Of a stretch of DNA of 64,000 nucleotides, positions 36,464 through 45,713 are shown piece by piece (the first letter of the stretch is position 1; each line of letters begins with the position of its first letter). The notes beneath the pieces are model-generated. The model was not told the DNA's origin. It made no database searches and was given only the letters and a program-made list of their open reading frames with translations. The position numbers and the translations under genes are program-made. The stretch is taken from NCBI RefSeq assembly GCF_031599675.1, contig NZ_CP134223.1, positions 2,852,001 to 2,916,000 on the forward strand, in the 5' to 3' direction. The stretch is from Paenibacillus pedocola. GTDB taxonomy: Bacteria > Bacillota > Bacilli > Paenibacillales > Paenibacillaceae.

Positions 36464-36524
36464 ACAAAGGTTTGTTTTTTATAAAAACAGTAGCTTCAGT
36501 GTAAATACGCCGCCATACCCCGGT

Positions 36525-36533
36525 TGCTATACT
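36525..36533 (+). promoter_or_regulatory. Extended -10 promoter of the sugar importer operon
   Basis: TGC-TATACT is an extended -10 element with no good -35 box 16-18 nt upstream, typical of promoters needing an activator. The start codon of the binding protein is 63 nt further on. Confidence 0.6.
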
Positions 36534-36596
36534 CAACTTGTCGAACGGGTGGCACCCGCTTCGGACGAACAACAGACCAGTTCAGGGGGTATCAGG

Positions 36597-37682
36597 ATGA
36601 AGAAGGTTTCATTAATGATGTTGACGCTTGCTCTAATGCTGATGATGTCCGCTTGCAGTAACGGGAACGGCTCAGGCAGCTCAGAAGGAAAGGAAGGCAA
36701 AGTGGGTATCGCGATGCCTACGAAATCCTCAGAGCGCTGGGTGAATGACGGCAACAACATGGTGAAGGAATTTGAAGCGCTGGGGTATGGGACAGACCTG
36801 CAATATGCGGAGGATGTCGTAGAGAATCAGGTGTCGCAGATTGAGAATATGATCACGAAAGGCGTAAAGGCGCTTGTCATTGCTTCAATCGATGGAGAGG
36901 CGCTGACTGATGTGCTGCAAAAAGCGCATGACGCAGGCGTGAAAGTCATTGCTTACGACCGGCTGATCAAAAAGAGTGAATACGTGGACTACTACGCTAC
37001 CTTTGACAACTTCAAAGTCGGTGTGCTCCAAGGCTCTTACATTGAAGAAAAGCTGGGCTTGAAAGAAGGCAAAGGCCCCTTCAACATCGAGCTGTTCGGC
37101 GGCTCGCCGGATGATAACAATGCCTACTTCTTCTTCGATGGCGCAATGTCCATCCTGAAGCCTTATATCGATTCCGGCAAGCTGGTCGTCCGCAGCAAAC
37201 AGACCACGATGGAGCAGGTAGCTACACTGCGCTGGGATGGAGCCACTGCCCAGTCGCGGATGGATAATCTGCTGAGTGCCAATTATGCCAGCGATAATCT
37301 CGACGCCGTGCTTTCCCCGTATGACGGCATCAGCATCGGCATTCTTTCTTCGCTGAAGGGCGTTGGTTACGGATCCGGGGACAAGAAGCTTCCGGTGGTA
37401 ACCGGACAGGACGCCGAGCTGGCCTCTGTGAAATCGATCCTGGCCGGAGAACAGACACAGACGGTTTTTAAAGATACGCGTGAGCTGGCCAAAAAAGCGG
37501 TGCAAATGACCGAGAGCGTGCTTAAAGGCACGGAAGCAGAAGTCAATGACACAACCACCTATGATAATGGAGTCAAAATCGTCCCTTCCTACCTGCTGGA
37601 GCCTGTCTCTGTTGACGCAAGCAACGTGGATAAGGTGTTGGTGGAAGGCGGCTACTATACCAAAGACCAGCTGGGTCAATAA
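36597..37682 (+). CDS. chvE: Multiple-monosaccharide ABC importer, sugar-binding lipoprotein (ChvE-like)
   Basis: 361 residues with a signal peptide and lipobox (MLMMSAC), a Gly/Ser linker, then a type I sugar-binding fold: [60 protein letters not shown] and [13 protein letters not shown]. This is the ChvE/GguA-B class, whose members bind xylose, arabinose, glucose or galactose. The neighbouring arabinose genes favour a pentose. ATG 36597 follows AGGGGG by 7 nt; the longer frame has no such site. First gene of a three-gene importer. Confidence 0.88.
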   Translation: MKKVSLMMLTLALMLMMSACSNGNGSGSSEGKEGKVGIAMPTKSSERWVNDGNNMVKEFEALGYGTDLQYAEDVVENQVSQIENMITKGVKALVIASIDGEALTDVLQKAHDAGVKVIAYDRLIKKSEYVDYYATFDNFKVGVLQGSYIEEKLGLKEGKGPFNIELFGGSPDDNNAYFFFDGAMSILKPYIDSGKLVVRSKQTTMEQVATLRWDGATAQSRMDNLLSANYASDNLDAVLSPYDGISIGILSSLKGVGYGSGDKKLPVVTGQDAELASVKSILAGEQTQTVFKDTRELAKKAVQMTESVLKGTEAEVNDTTTYDNGVKIVPSYLLEPVSVDASNVDKVLVEGGYYTKDQLGQ

Positions 37683-37779
37683 CCGGTTGAATCATTATTA
37701 ACGGCATGCAGCGGCAGCTCCCTCGGGAACTGCCGCCGGCATACCGCTGCACAGTACCAAGGAAAGCTGGGTGAGACTG

Positions 37780-39309
37780 ATGAGTGAGTATATTTTGGAG
37801 ATGAAGAGCATCACGAAGACTTTTCCAGGAGTCAAAGCACTCTCGAACGTGAACCTGCAGGTGAAGGCAGGCGAAATCCATGCACTCTGCGGGGAGAACG
37901 GGGCCGGAAAGTCTACGCTGATGAAGGTGCTTAGCGGAGTCTATCCGCACGGAACGTATGAAGGGGATATTCTGTTCGGCGGTGAGGTGTGCCAGTTCAA
38001 GGATATCAAAGACAGTGAAAGACTGGGGATTGTCATTATTCATCAGGAACTGGCGCTGATTCCGTATTTGTCGATTTCGGAAAATATCTTCCTCGGCAAT
38101 GAGAGGGCGAATCGTGGAGTGATTAACTGGAGTGAGACAACGGTGAGGACGAAGGAGCTGCTGGAGACGGTCGGCCTTCAGGAATCGCCGCTTACCCGGG
38201 TATCCACAATTGGTGTGGGCAAGCAGCAGCTGGTGGAGATTGCCAAAGCACTCTCCAAGGAAGTGAAGCTGCTCATTCTCGACGAGCCTACAGCAGCGCT
38301 GAACGAGGATGACAGCGAAAATCTGCTGACGCTGATCCTTGAGCTGAAGAAGCGGGGGATCTCTTCGATTATCATTTCACACAAATTGAACGAAATCGAG
38401 AAGGTAGCGGATTCTGTAACGATTTTGCGGGATGGCCAGACCATCAAGACACTGGATATGAAGCTGGATGCGGTCACGGAGGATGTCATTATAAAAGGTA
38501 TGGTCGGCCGGGATTTGACTAACCGCTATCCGGAGCGGACACCTGAACTCGGGGAGACCATCTTCGAAATCCGTAACTGGGAGGTGTATCACCCCACGCA
38601 GGCTGACCGCAAAATGCTCGATCAGATCAATCTGCATATCCGCCGCGGGGAAGTAGTCGGTATTGCCGGTCTGATGGGCGCAGGGCGGACAGAGCTGGCG
38701 ATGAGCGTATTTGGCAAGTCCTACGGCAAGCGAATCAGCGGTCAGCTGTACATGCATGGCCGGGAGGTCCATTTAAATAACATCAACCAAGCCATTGAAG
38801 GCGGACTGGCCTATGTGACGGAGGACCGCAAACAATATGGGCTGATCCTCATCGACGATATTAAACGCAATATTTCACTCAGCAGCCTGAAGAAGCTGTC
38901 CCGCCGGGGCGTAATCAATGAGAACGAGGAAGTGCTGGTGGCTGAGGAATACCGCAGGAAATTGAACATTAAGACGCCTAGCATTTTGCAGAAAACAGTC
39001 AATCTAAGCGGCGGTAACCAGCAAAAAGTGGTTCTCAGCAAATGGATCTATGCCCAGCCGGATGTGCTCATACTGGATGAGCCGACAAGGGGGATTGATG
39101 TGGGTGCCAAATACGAAATTTATTCTATCATCAACGGGCTGGCAGCAGAAGGCAGAGGCGTGCTGGTCATCTCTTCCGAGCTCCCGGAGATCATCGGGAT
39201 GTGCGACCGGATTTATACCATGTGCGAAGGACGGATTACAGGGGAAGTTGAACGGCAGGATGCCACGCAGGAGCTGCTGATGAAATTTATGACACGAAGC
39301 AGGGGGTAG
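37780..39309 (+). CDS. mmsA: Multiple-monosaccharide ABC importer, double ATPase subunit
   Basis: 509-residue protein with two fused ATPase domains. Domain 1 has Walker [26 protein letters not shown], signature [15 protein letters not shown] and Walker [12 protein letters not shown]. Domain 2 has the degenerate Walker [29 protein letters not shown] and [14 protein letters not shown]. This asymmetry is standard for RbsA/XylG/MmsA proteins. ATG 37780 is preferred over GTG 37771, with GGGTGA ahead of it. Confidence 0.93.
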   Translation: MSEYILEMKSITKTFPGVKALSNVNLQVKAGEIHALCGENGAGKSTLMKVLSGVYPHGTYEGDILFGGEVCQFKDIKDSERLGIVIIHQELALIPYLSISENIFLGNERANRGVINWSETTVRTKELLETVGLQESPLTRVSTIGVGKQQLVEIAKALSKEVKLLILDEPTAALNEDDSENLLTLILELKKRGISSIIISHKLNEIEKVADSVTILRDGQTIKTLDMKLDAVTEDVIIKGMVGRDLTNRYPERTPELGETIFEIRNWEVYHPTQADRKMLDQINLHIRRGEVVGIAGLMGAGRTELAMSVFGKSYGKRISGQLYMHGREVHLNNINQAIEGGLAYVTEDRKQYGLILIDDIKRNISLSSLKKLSRRGVINENEEVLVAEEYRRKLNIKTPSILQKTVNLSGGNQQKVVLSKWIYAQPDVLILDEPTRGIDVGAKYEIYSIINGLAAEGRGVLVISSELPEIIGMCDRIYTMCEGRITGEVERQDATQELLMKFMTRSRG

Positions 39310-39315
39310 CACCAT

Positions 39316-40479
39316 ATGGGAACAATCAGTGAAATTTTCAAAAAGAATATCCGCCAATACGGCATGATTATTGCCTTAATCTTTATTTCAGTCTTTTTTC
39401 AAATTCTGACGGATGGCATTCTGCTCAAGCCGCTTAACGTCACGAACCTTATTTTGCAAAACAGCTATATCCTGGTGCTTGCTATCGGCATGGTGCTGGT
39501 TATCATCACCGGACATATCGATCTTTCCGTAGGGTCCGTTGCCGCCTTCATCGGGGCACTGTCAGCGATTATGATGGTGGATATGCAGATGAATCCGGTG
39601 CTTGCCGTCATCCTCTCCCTGCTGATGGGGGCGCTTGTCGGTGCCTGGCAGGGATTCTGGGTCGCCTATATCAAAATTCCCGCATTTATCGTTACTCTGG
39701 CAGGAATGCTGCTGTTCCGCGGGTTAACGATGATTGTGCTGAACGGGCAGTCGATCGCCCCTTTTCCCAAAGCTTTTCAAAAAATCAGCTCCGGCTTCAT
39801 CCCGGATTTCATCGGCGGAAGCTCGCTGAATGTGCTGACGCTGGTCGCAGGCATCATTCTTTCCGTCCTGATCGTCTATCAGGAATTCAGAACACGCAAA
39901 ATCTCCGTGAAATACGGGTTTGAGCTTCCGCCGGTATGGATATCCATTACCAAAGCGGCCGCCTTGGTTGTCGTAATTAATCTGTTCACCTTCGTTCTCG
40001 CCCAATATAACGGGATTCCGAACATCCTCGTAATCCTGCTGGTGCTGATTGCGATTTACTCCTTTGTCATGAACAACATGACGATGGGCCGTCATATCTA
40101 TGCACTGGGCGGGAACGAGAAGGCAGCCAGCCTCTCCGGTGTGAAGACCAAACGGGTGACCTTCTGGGTATTCGTTAATATGGGCGTTCTTGCCGCATTG
40201 TCCGGCCTGGTCTTTGCTGCACGCCTTAACTCCGCAACACCGAAAGCGGGTACGAACTTTGAGCTGGATGCCATTGCAGCCTGCTTCATCGGCGGAGCTT
40301 CCGCTTCAGGCGGAATCGGAACGGTGGTCGGGGCGATTATCGGAGGTCTGGTTATGGGCGTTATGAATAACGGTATGTCCCTGGTTGGCCTCGGTGTCGA
40401 TTGGCAGCAGGGGATTAAAGGGCTGGTGCTGCTGCTCGCGGTGGGCTTCGATATTTACAACAAGTCTAAGACAGCTTAG
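39316..40479 (+). CDS. mmsB: Multiple-monosaccharide ABC importer, permease subunit
   Basis: 387-residue permease with about ten membrane helices. Family markers are ITGHIDLSVGSVAAFIGALS near residue 70, PAFIVTLAGMLLFRGLT, GGNEKAASLSGVKT and the final GAIIGGLVMGVMNNGMSLVG. A long variable loop near residues 150-230 is usual for the MmsB/GguB type, which is longer than RbsC. It starts 6 nt after the ATPase stop, and a terminator follows. Confidence 0.93.
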   Translation: MGTISEIFKKNIRQYGMIIALIFISVFFQILTDGILLKPLNVTNLILQNSYILVLAIGMVLVIITGHIDLSVGSVAAFIGALSAIMMVDMQMNPVLAVILSLLMGALVGAWQGFWVAYIKIPAFIVTLAGMLLFRGLTMIVLNGQSIAPFPKAFQKISSGFIPDFIGGSSLNVLTLVAGIILSVLIVYQEFRTRKISVKYGFELPPVWISITKAAALVVVINLFTFVLAQYNGIPNILVILLVLIAIYSFVMNNMTMGRHIYALGGNEKAASLSGVKTKRVTFWVFVNMGVLAALSGLVFAARLNSATPKAGTNFELDAIAACFIGGASASGGIGTVVGAIIGGLVMGVMNNGMSLVGLGVDWQQGIKGLVLLLAVGFDIYNKSKTA

Positions 40480-40512
40480 ACACGAAGTCTGATGATAATA
40501 GAAAAAATGGTG

Positions 40513-40555
40513 AGCCGTTTTCCCGATCTGCCGGGAAACCGGCTTTTGTTTTTGG
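40513..40555 (+). terminator. Terminator of the sugar importer operon
   Basis: AGCCG.TTTTCCCG pairs with CGGGAAA.CCGGCT, followed by TTTGTTTTT. Confidence 0.85.
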
Positions 40556-40681
40556 ATATCCGATGGAACAACTTGTGTTAATAGACGTATATCTTGTAGG
40601 ATATGGATGCAGGCACAAATAATTGTCCATGCAATCATGTGAAGTCAGCTTTAACCTGATGAACTATACAGGAGGCCGGAG

Positions 40682-41350
40682 ATGCAGATTATTGCGATGC
40701 TGACAATGCTGATTGACCATATCGGCTATATTTTTTTCCCGGGGGAGCTTGGCTGGAGATATATTGGAAGAATTGCTTTTCCGATTTACTGCTACGCGCT
40801 GGTGCAAGGGCATATACATACTAAATCGAGGCCCCGATATTTGCGGAGGCTGTTCCTGATTGCCTTAATTGCCCAGGTGCCGTATAATTTAGCGCTGGAC
40901 CCCGGCGGCTGGAATGTTGTATTTACGCTGCTGCTCTCCGCGATCGTGCTGGTCATTCTGGATAAGCTGCCCTCGCTGTGGCTTGGCATTCCGGTTGTGC
41001 TGGCGGCAATTTTCCTGATGGATTATTTCCCGATTGATTACAATGCCTACGGGCTGGTTTTGGTGCTGATTTTCCGTTATGCACGTTCCTACTGGCTGAT
41101 TGCGGGGCATTTTTTGCTGAATGGCTTCTATTTATTTTATAGCGGCTGGCTGGTCCAGTTGTTCAGCATTGTTCCTACAATATTCATCGCCTTAACGCCA
41201 GGGATATGGGGCTTTCTGGAGAAAAAAAGGCTGCCGCGCTGGATGTGGTGGTCCTTTTATCCGGCTCATCTGGCGGTGCTGGCAGCAGTGAAGATTCTGA
41301 CTTCCAGAGAATGGGTAACTATTGAGTGGAGAAGTCTGCTCACTTTATAA
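40682..41350 (+). CDS. TraX family membrane protein
   Basis: 222 residues with about eight hydrophobic segments. The N-terminal IIAMLTMLIDHIGYIFFP and GRIAFPIYCYALVQGH are hallmark TraX segments. TraX was named for pilin acetylation in F plasmids; chromosomal Firmicute copies are unlinked to conjugation and probably act as membrane acyltransferases of unknown target. The ribosome binding site contains GGAGG. No conjugation genes lie nearby. Confidence 0.85.
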   Translation: MQIIAMLTMLIDHIGYIFFPGELGWRYIGRIAFPIYCYALVQGHIHTKSRPRYLRRLFLIALIAQVPYNLALDPGGWNVVFTLLLSAIVLVILDKLPSLWLGIPVVLAAIFLMDYFPIDYNAYGLVLVLIFRYARSYWLIAGHFLLNGFYLFYSGWLVQLFSIVPTIFIALTPGIWGFLEKKRLPRWMWWSFYPAHLAVLAAVKILTSREWVTIEWRSLLTL

Positions 41351-41441
41351 ATTTTTTACATATAGGCACTTGCAAATTCAAGTCCTTCCTCATTTGAGTT
41401 GATGGATAGATTTAACAAATATTCGTAAAAGGAGTCTTGCT

Positions 41442-42956
41442 ATGAGGAAAATGAAAGCACGAACAAAGTGGCTGATGCCGGTTCTGGCACTGCTGCTGAT
41501 TCTGGCAGGTTGCCAAAGCGTTGGCGGTCTGGATGTCAATAAGGCGCTGCTGGGGGGTCTGGATGTTAAGTCGTCGGAATCAAGTACAACCTTTGCATTA
41601 AATGTGGTTCCGGCAAGCGGAATAACCAGTGAAGATCAAGAAATCATCGATCTTATTAATTCTTTTTCAGTTAATATCGCGCATGTAAAGCTGCAGGATA
41701 ACGGAAACGTTTCTGCTGCCGGAACGGTCGCGTATAAGCAATCCGCTGTGCCGTTTACCTTCTTTATGGATAAAGAAGCGGTTGTGTTCACCGCTGAAGG
41801 CGCGAAACAGCCGTTCTACTTCCCTCTGGAGAGCTATGAAGATTCCATGGGTATTGAAGGATTGGATCAGGCCAAAATCCAGGATATCTCCAAGCTTGTT
41901 ACAGGGTTTGTTGTGAAGAATCTTCCAAACCCGGCCGCCATCAGTGCTTCTTCGGTAAGTGAAAACGTCTATGGCCAGCAGCTGAATCTGACTAAGCTAC
42001 ATACGGAAATCACAGGTGATGAGCTGCCTGCTTTAGTGAAAGGGTTCCTGAAATCAGTCTCCAAAGATACAGAAGGCTTTACTGCTCTGATCAGCGGCCT
42101 CTATGATTACCTGTATCCGATTCTGACCGCAGCTGATGTGGATTCAGAGCTGAATGATCTCGGATTTGGTGATATTCCGCTGGAAGACAAAGATGGTGTT
42201 GTAACTGTAGCCCATGATGCTGCCAAGCTGGCTGTGGATGCGCTGCTGCTTGTTTATGATAAACAGCTCGAAAGTCTGTATGAATCTACTCCTGAGCTGA
42301 AGACCATTCTGAGCAAAGATACGAAGCTGCAGGTGGATCTATTTGTGGACAGCGGGCTGCATATCCGTAAGCAGAATGTCGATCTAAAGGTTGCACTGCC
42401 AGCCAGCGAAGATCTGCCGATCCAGAGCCTTTCAATGAAGATGGAAAGTCAGACCTGGAATGTGAACGGACCGGTTACAGCTGATCCGATCCCTACCAAA
42501 GGTGCACTGGATTTGTCTTCAGCAAGTCTTACACCGGGTGAAACCCTTCGCAGCTTTGAAACAGGTTCTACCGTATACAACCTGCTTAAGGATGACTTAG
42601 GCATTACGGCGAGAACCTTAGTCATCGCTCCGGATGATGAGTATTATTATCCGATTGTTGAAGGAGGCACGACTTATGTTCCGCTGCGTTACGTGGCAGA
42701 AGACCTTGATGCAGCAGTGACATGGGATGGTGCAAACCGGGCGATTACAGTTACCGATGATGTATACGGCGATAAGCTGGTGTTCAAAATCGGTTCCGAT
42801 CAGGCGCTCATTAAAGGCACTACTGTAAAGCTTCCACAGCCGGTATTCGTTGATGAATACGGCGATGCCTATGTGCCGCTCCGCATCCTTGCAGAGGCGC
42901 TGCATGCCAAGGTAGAGAAGGATGAGGAAGGTTATATATTCATTGACCGTCCGTAG
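41442..42956 (+). CDS. Lipoprotein with C-terminal copper-amine-oxidase-like stalk domain
   Basis: 504 residues. A signal peptide ends in lipobox LILAGC. Residues about 30-370 are a beta-rich, weakly conserved secreted region I cannot assign. The last 110 residues carry two YVPLRY/YVPLRI repeats (TTYVPLRYVAEDLDAAVTWD and DAYVPLRILAEALHAKVEKD) typical of the copper amine oxidase N-terminal-like domain common in Paenibacillus surface proteins; this domain does not imply copper or oxidase activity. AAAGGAG lies 7 nt before ATG 41442. Confidence 0.8.
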   Translation: MRKMKARTKWLMPVLALLLILAGCQSVGGLDVNKALLGGLDVKSSESSTTFALNVVPASGITSEDQEIIDLINSFSVNIAHVKLQDNGNVSAAGTVAYKQSAVPFTFFMDKEAVVFTAEGAKQPFYFPLESYEDSMGIEGLDQAKIQDISKLVTGFVVKNLPNPAAISASSVSENVYGQQLNLTKLHTEITGDELPALVKGFLKSVSKDTEGFTALISGLYDYLYPILTAADVDSELNDLGFGDIPLEDKDGVVTVAHDAAKLAVDALLLVYDKQLESLYESTPELKTILSKDTKLQVDLFVDSGLHIRKQNVDLKVALPASEDLPIQSLSMKMESQTWNVNGPVTADPIPTKGALDLSSASLTPGETLRSFETGSTVYNLLKDDLGITARTLVIAPDDEYYYPIVEGGTTYVPLRYVAEDLDAAVTWDGANRAITVTDDVYGDKLVFKIGSDQALIKGTTVKLPQPVFVDEYGDAYVPLRILAEALHAKVEKDEEGYIFIDRP

Positions 42957-42979
42957 GATAACTTATTATGTATAACACT

Positions 42980-43022
42980 AGAAGGCCGAAGCTCCTGAAA
43001 TTCAGGGCTTTGGCCTTCTTTG
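42980..43022. terminator. Terminator between the stalk lipoprotein and the metallophosphoesterase
   Basis: AGAAGGCC..AAGC..CCTGAA pairs with TTCAGG..GCTT..GGCCTTCT between convergent genes, with Ts on the right. Confidence 0.88.
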
Positions 43023-43068
43023 TATCGACTGGGTTCTATGGAATATACCTCTGATGGAGTCTAGGCTC

Positions 43069-44505
43069 CTATTGTGTGGTTAGAATCATTTCGAGCGATA
43101 CTTTACTCACTTCCTGCGGCTCCAGCATGCTGTCAATATATCCTGACATGAATCCTTCCTTCTGACTCTCCCATAACTTATAGCCGGGCATGGCTTTGAT
43201 CTCTGCGGCAGCGCTGGCGGCTTGACCGGCAAAATATTTCACATTCAGCTTAGACATCATTTCAGCCATGGACTGTTTTTCCGATTCTGTGAAAGGACTA
43301 TCCTGCAGATTATTTAATGCTTTGTTGTATGACCCCCCGGCAAAGCTCTGCTCAGCGTAAGCCTTAAAGTTTAACAGATTGGGGTCGGTGATCCCTTCCG
43401 CAGCAGCCCAGCCCTCAACATCAACAGATACGGTATTATAGCTGACTTTTCGGGAGAGCGGATCAAAGGTCATGGCACCATACTGATGCGGGTTGACAGC
43501 AAACGCACTTGTGGCAATATCATATACCGGCAGGGCATCGGAGTCAGCTGTACTCTCCTGACCCGTGGCCGGATCACGGCGGATATCCTGCATGTGGATA
43601 TGACCGGATAACACGAGATTCAGGCCGTCCTTGCGCAGCATTTTCATTGTTTCCTGACTGTTATTCAGCTTAAAGCCGGAAATAGGCATGGAGGTGTGGC
43701 TGAGCAGGTTATGGTGCATTACTGTAATGATGGAGGCGTGCTGCTCAGCTGCCAGCTTCACACAGTCATCCATCCAGTCTAAAGTCTCCGGCAGAATCCG
43801 CCCGTCTGTCTGCGGAAATTCATATTTCTCATTATTCCGGTACTGACTGCTGTCGATCATGAGCAACCATAATCCGGGTGCAGCGCTGACAACATAACTC
43901 AGACTGTTCTGATCGCGCGATATCGCCTCATCATATCCATAATCAGCATATAACGCTGTAAAGTCCTCATCGGTAATGTGTCCGGTAACAATCTGCTGAT
44001 CTCCCTTGAAGGATCTTGCCCAAGGATTGAACAGATCATGATTCCCGGGAATGACATAAACAGAGGTCCCCAGCTCCTCAATACGCTTCAGCTTGGCCGC
44101 AAGCTGCTTATGGCTGCTCGCTTCACCGTTGTTCGTCAGATCGCCGCTCAGGATCAGGAATTCCGGCTTCTGCTGCTGCACATCATACACTAGGGCTTCC
44201 ATCAGCTCATCGCTGTAGGGTAGCATTTTACCATCCCCGCTGGATACATAGCTTTGAAAGGCGGCTCCGCCGTCCTGCAGTGCTTTATCAAGATAATGGG
44301 TGTCGGTAGCTACCCAGAAGGAAACAGGCTCTTTAGAGTCCTTAGGATTTGAGGGAGCAGCGGCAGTGGAAGCTTCAATGGAGACAGTTGACGATATTGT
44401 GTCCCGGCACCCTCCCAGAAGCGATGCGGAGATAATCAGTATAGATAAAGCGAAAAGCGGTGCTTTTTTTAGCGGAATAAGTGCTTTTTGCGGTAATAAT
44501 TTCAT
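43069..44505 (-). CDS. Secreted metallophosphoesterase lipoprotein
   Basis: 478 residues with signal peptide and lipobox SLLGGC. Calcineurin-like motifs occur in order: ATDTHYLD, LSGDLTNNGE, VIPGNHDLFN, ITVMHHNLL and LSGHIHMQD, giving a complete two-metal site. A C-terminal helical region of about 110 residues follows. The substrate could be a nucleotide, phospholipid or wall-linked phosphate. The 5' leader on this strand holds the hairpin TTCAGC-CAATTT-GCTGAA (44521-44538). Confidence 0.85.
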   Translation of the reverse strand: MKLLPQKALIPLKKAPLFALSILIISASLLGGCRDTISSTVSIEASTAAAPSNPKDSKEPVSFWVATDTHYLDKALQDGGAAFQSYVSSGDGKMLPYSDELMEALVYDVQQQKPEFLILSGDLTNNGEASSHKQLAAKLKRIEELGTSVYVIPGNHDLFNPWARSFKGDQQIVTGHITDEDFTALYADYGYDEAISRDQNSLSYVVSAAPGLWLLMIDSSQYRNNEKYEFPQTDGRILPETLDWMDDCVKLAAEQHASIITVMHHNLLSHTSMPISGFKLNNSQETMKMLRKDGLNLVLSGHIHMQDIRRDPATGQESTADSDALPVYDIATSAFAVNPHQYGAMTFDPLSRKVSYNTVSVDVEGWAAAEGITDPNLLNFKAYAEQSFAGGSYNKALNNLQDSPFTESEKQSMAEMMSKLNVKYFAGQAASAAAEIKAMPGYKLWESQKEGFMSGYIDSMLEPQEVSKVSLEMILTTQ

Positions 44506-44705
44506 GTTTTATGACCTTCCTTCAGCAAATTGGCTGAATTATTGTAGCTTATCTGTAGCTACATTGTATATCGGAAAATAGGAGGTGTTTCGAAAATAGT
44601 CTATGTGATTATAGAAAATAGTGGAAGGTGAATAAATCGCCGGATTACTGCGACAATAAGTGTGGGGACTCCGTGTGATTTTAGGAAAATGTTGTGAAAT
44701 AGATG

Positions 44706-44754
44706 TTGTTTTATCGGAATAAAAGTGTTATGATATAAAAAAGTTAGTTACTAA
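44706..44754 (+). promoter_or_regulatory. Nitroreductase promoter with an adjacent palindrome
   Basis: TTGTTT (44706-44711), 17-nt spacer, TATGAT (44729-44734). The palindrome TTAGT-T-ACTAA (44744-44754) sits over the expected transcription start and resembles small MarR/HxlR-type operators. No regulator gene is adjacent. Confidence 0.6.
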
Positions 44755-44776
44755 TATTAATGGAGGTAGTTATTTT

Positions 44777-45376
44777 ATGTCTAAAACATTTCTGGAAGCT
44801 GTAGAAGCAAGACGTTCCGTATACGCCATCAGCAAAGAATCCCCGGTTTCCGATGCACAGATCAAGGATATTGTTGAAGCGGCGGTATTACATAGCCCAA
44901 CTTCATTTAACTCCCAAAGCTCCAGAGCTGTAGTTCTTCTGGGCGAACAGCACGACAAGCTGTGGGATATTACAGCAGAAACGCTTCGTAAGATTGTACC
45001 TACTGAGCAATTCGAAGGTACAGCTCAAAAGTTGTCTTCGTTCAAAGCCGGCTACGGCTCAGTATTATTCTTCGAAGACCAGACAGTCGTGAAGAGTCTC
45101 CAAGAGAACTTTGCGCTGTATGCTGATAATTTCCCGATTTGGTCTAACCAATCCTCCGGTATTCTGCAGTTTGTTGTGTGGACGGCATTTGCTGAAGCGG
45201 GTCTGGGCGCTTCGCTCCAGCACTACAACCCGCTGATTGACGACGAAGTAAAAGCAACGTTCGGAATTCCGGCCGAGTGGAAGCTGATTGCCCAAATGCC
45301 ATTCGGCAAGACGGTTACCCCTCCAGGGGAAAAAGAATTCCAGCCGATCGAAGAACGTGTAAAAGTGTTTAAATAA
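44777..45376 (+). CDS. Nitroreductase family FMN oxidoreductase
   Basis: 199-residue protein of the YdgI/HBN1-like nitroreductase group. FMN-binding features are EARRSVYAISKE near the N-terminus, HSPTSFNSQSSRAVVL, GILQFVVWTAFAEAGLGASLQHYNPL, and a C-terminal AQMPFGKTVTPPGEKEFQPI. It probably reduces nitro, quinone or related compounds with NAD(P)H. The start has GGAGGT about 9 nt upstream. The downstream terminator hairpin also carries the ribosome binding site of the next gene. Confidence 0.9.
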   Translation: MSKTFLEAVEARRSVYAISKESPVSDAQIKDIVEAAVLHSPTSFNSQSSRAVVLLGEQHDKLWDITAETLRKIVPTEQFEGTAQKLSSFKAGYGSVLFFEDQTVVKSLQENFALYADNFPIWSNQSSGILQFVVWTAFAEAGLGASLQHYNPLIDDEVKATFGIPAEWKLIAQMPFGKTVTPPGEKEFQPIEERVKVFK

Positions 45377-45397
45377 GCACATAACAGAAATGTTTAG

Positions 45398-45448
45398 AAC
45401 CTCCTTGATCAGGCTAAGTATAACTATAACCTGATCAAGGAGGTTTTT
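45398..45448 (+). terminator. Terminator hairpin that also contains the next gene's ribosome binding site
   Basis: Perfect 16-bp stem AACCTCCTTGATCAGG (45398-45413) / CCTGATCAAGGAGGTT (45430-45445), 16-nt loop, five Ts (45444-45448, two of them in the stem). The right arm contains AAGGAGG (45437-45443), exactly spaced for ATG 45452. Read-through mRNA would hide this site. GTTTAG (45392) and GGCTAA (45412), 14 nt apart, vaguely resemble a sigma-B promoter that would start inside the loop. Confidence 0.8.
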
Positions 45449-45451
45449 GTT

Positions 45452-45646
45452 ATGCCTTGGAACAAGGATGATTATCCGGACTCGCTGAAGAATTTCATGG
45501 CTCCCGTGCGCAACAAGGCGATTGAAATTGCCAATGCACTTTTGGAGGACGGCTATGACGAAGGGCGGGCGATCTCCATTGCTACGGCACAGGCCAAAGA
45601 ATGGGGCGAGAATCACGATAAACAAATCCGCAAGAAAAACACATAA
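45452..45646 (+). CDS. Small conserved protein (YdaT-like)
   Basis: 64-residue soluble protein, MPWNKDDYPDSLKNFMAPVR at the start, then an amphipathic helix and a charged tail. I recall similar MPW...DYPDS small proteins in Bacillus (YdaT, a general-stress protein); the exact family is uncertain. AAGGAGG is 8 nt before the ATG but lies inside the preceding terminator stem. No catalytic motif is visible. Confidence 0.75.
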   Translation: MPWNKDDYPDSLKNFMAPVRNKAIEIANALLEDGYDEGRAISIATAQAKEWGENHDKQIRKKNT

Positions 45647-45684
45647 TAGGACAATGATCTGATTGTAAGTCCAGCAGACAGCAA

Positions 45685-45713
45685 TCAGGCCCGGCGGAAT
45701 CCGCCGGGCCTGA
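45685..45713. terminator. GC-rich hairpin between convergent genes
   Basis: TCAGGCCCGGCGG pairs perfectly over 13 bp with CCGCCGGGCCTGA around the trinucleotide AAT. Neither side has a T-run, so it may stop transcription inefficiently or act as an mRNA 3' end stabiliser. Confidence 0.55.

Noticed and set aside
36885-37679. 264-codon antisense frame over the ChvE-like gene
   Set aside because: Shadow frame; the lipoprotein on the plus strand has a lipobox, ribosome binding site and family motifs.
40682-41350. TraX homolog as a sign of a conjugative element
   Set aside because: No relaxase, coupling protein, integrase, attachment repeats or composition shift is seen; chromosomal TraX-family genes are common in Firmicutes.
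41442-42956. Copper amine oxidase
   Set aside because: Only the small N-terminal-like stalk domain is present; the catalytic domain of amine oxidases is absent.
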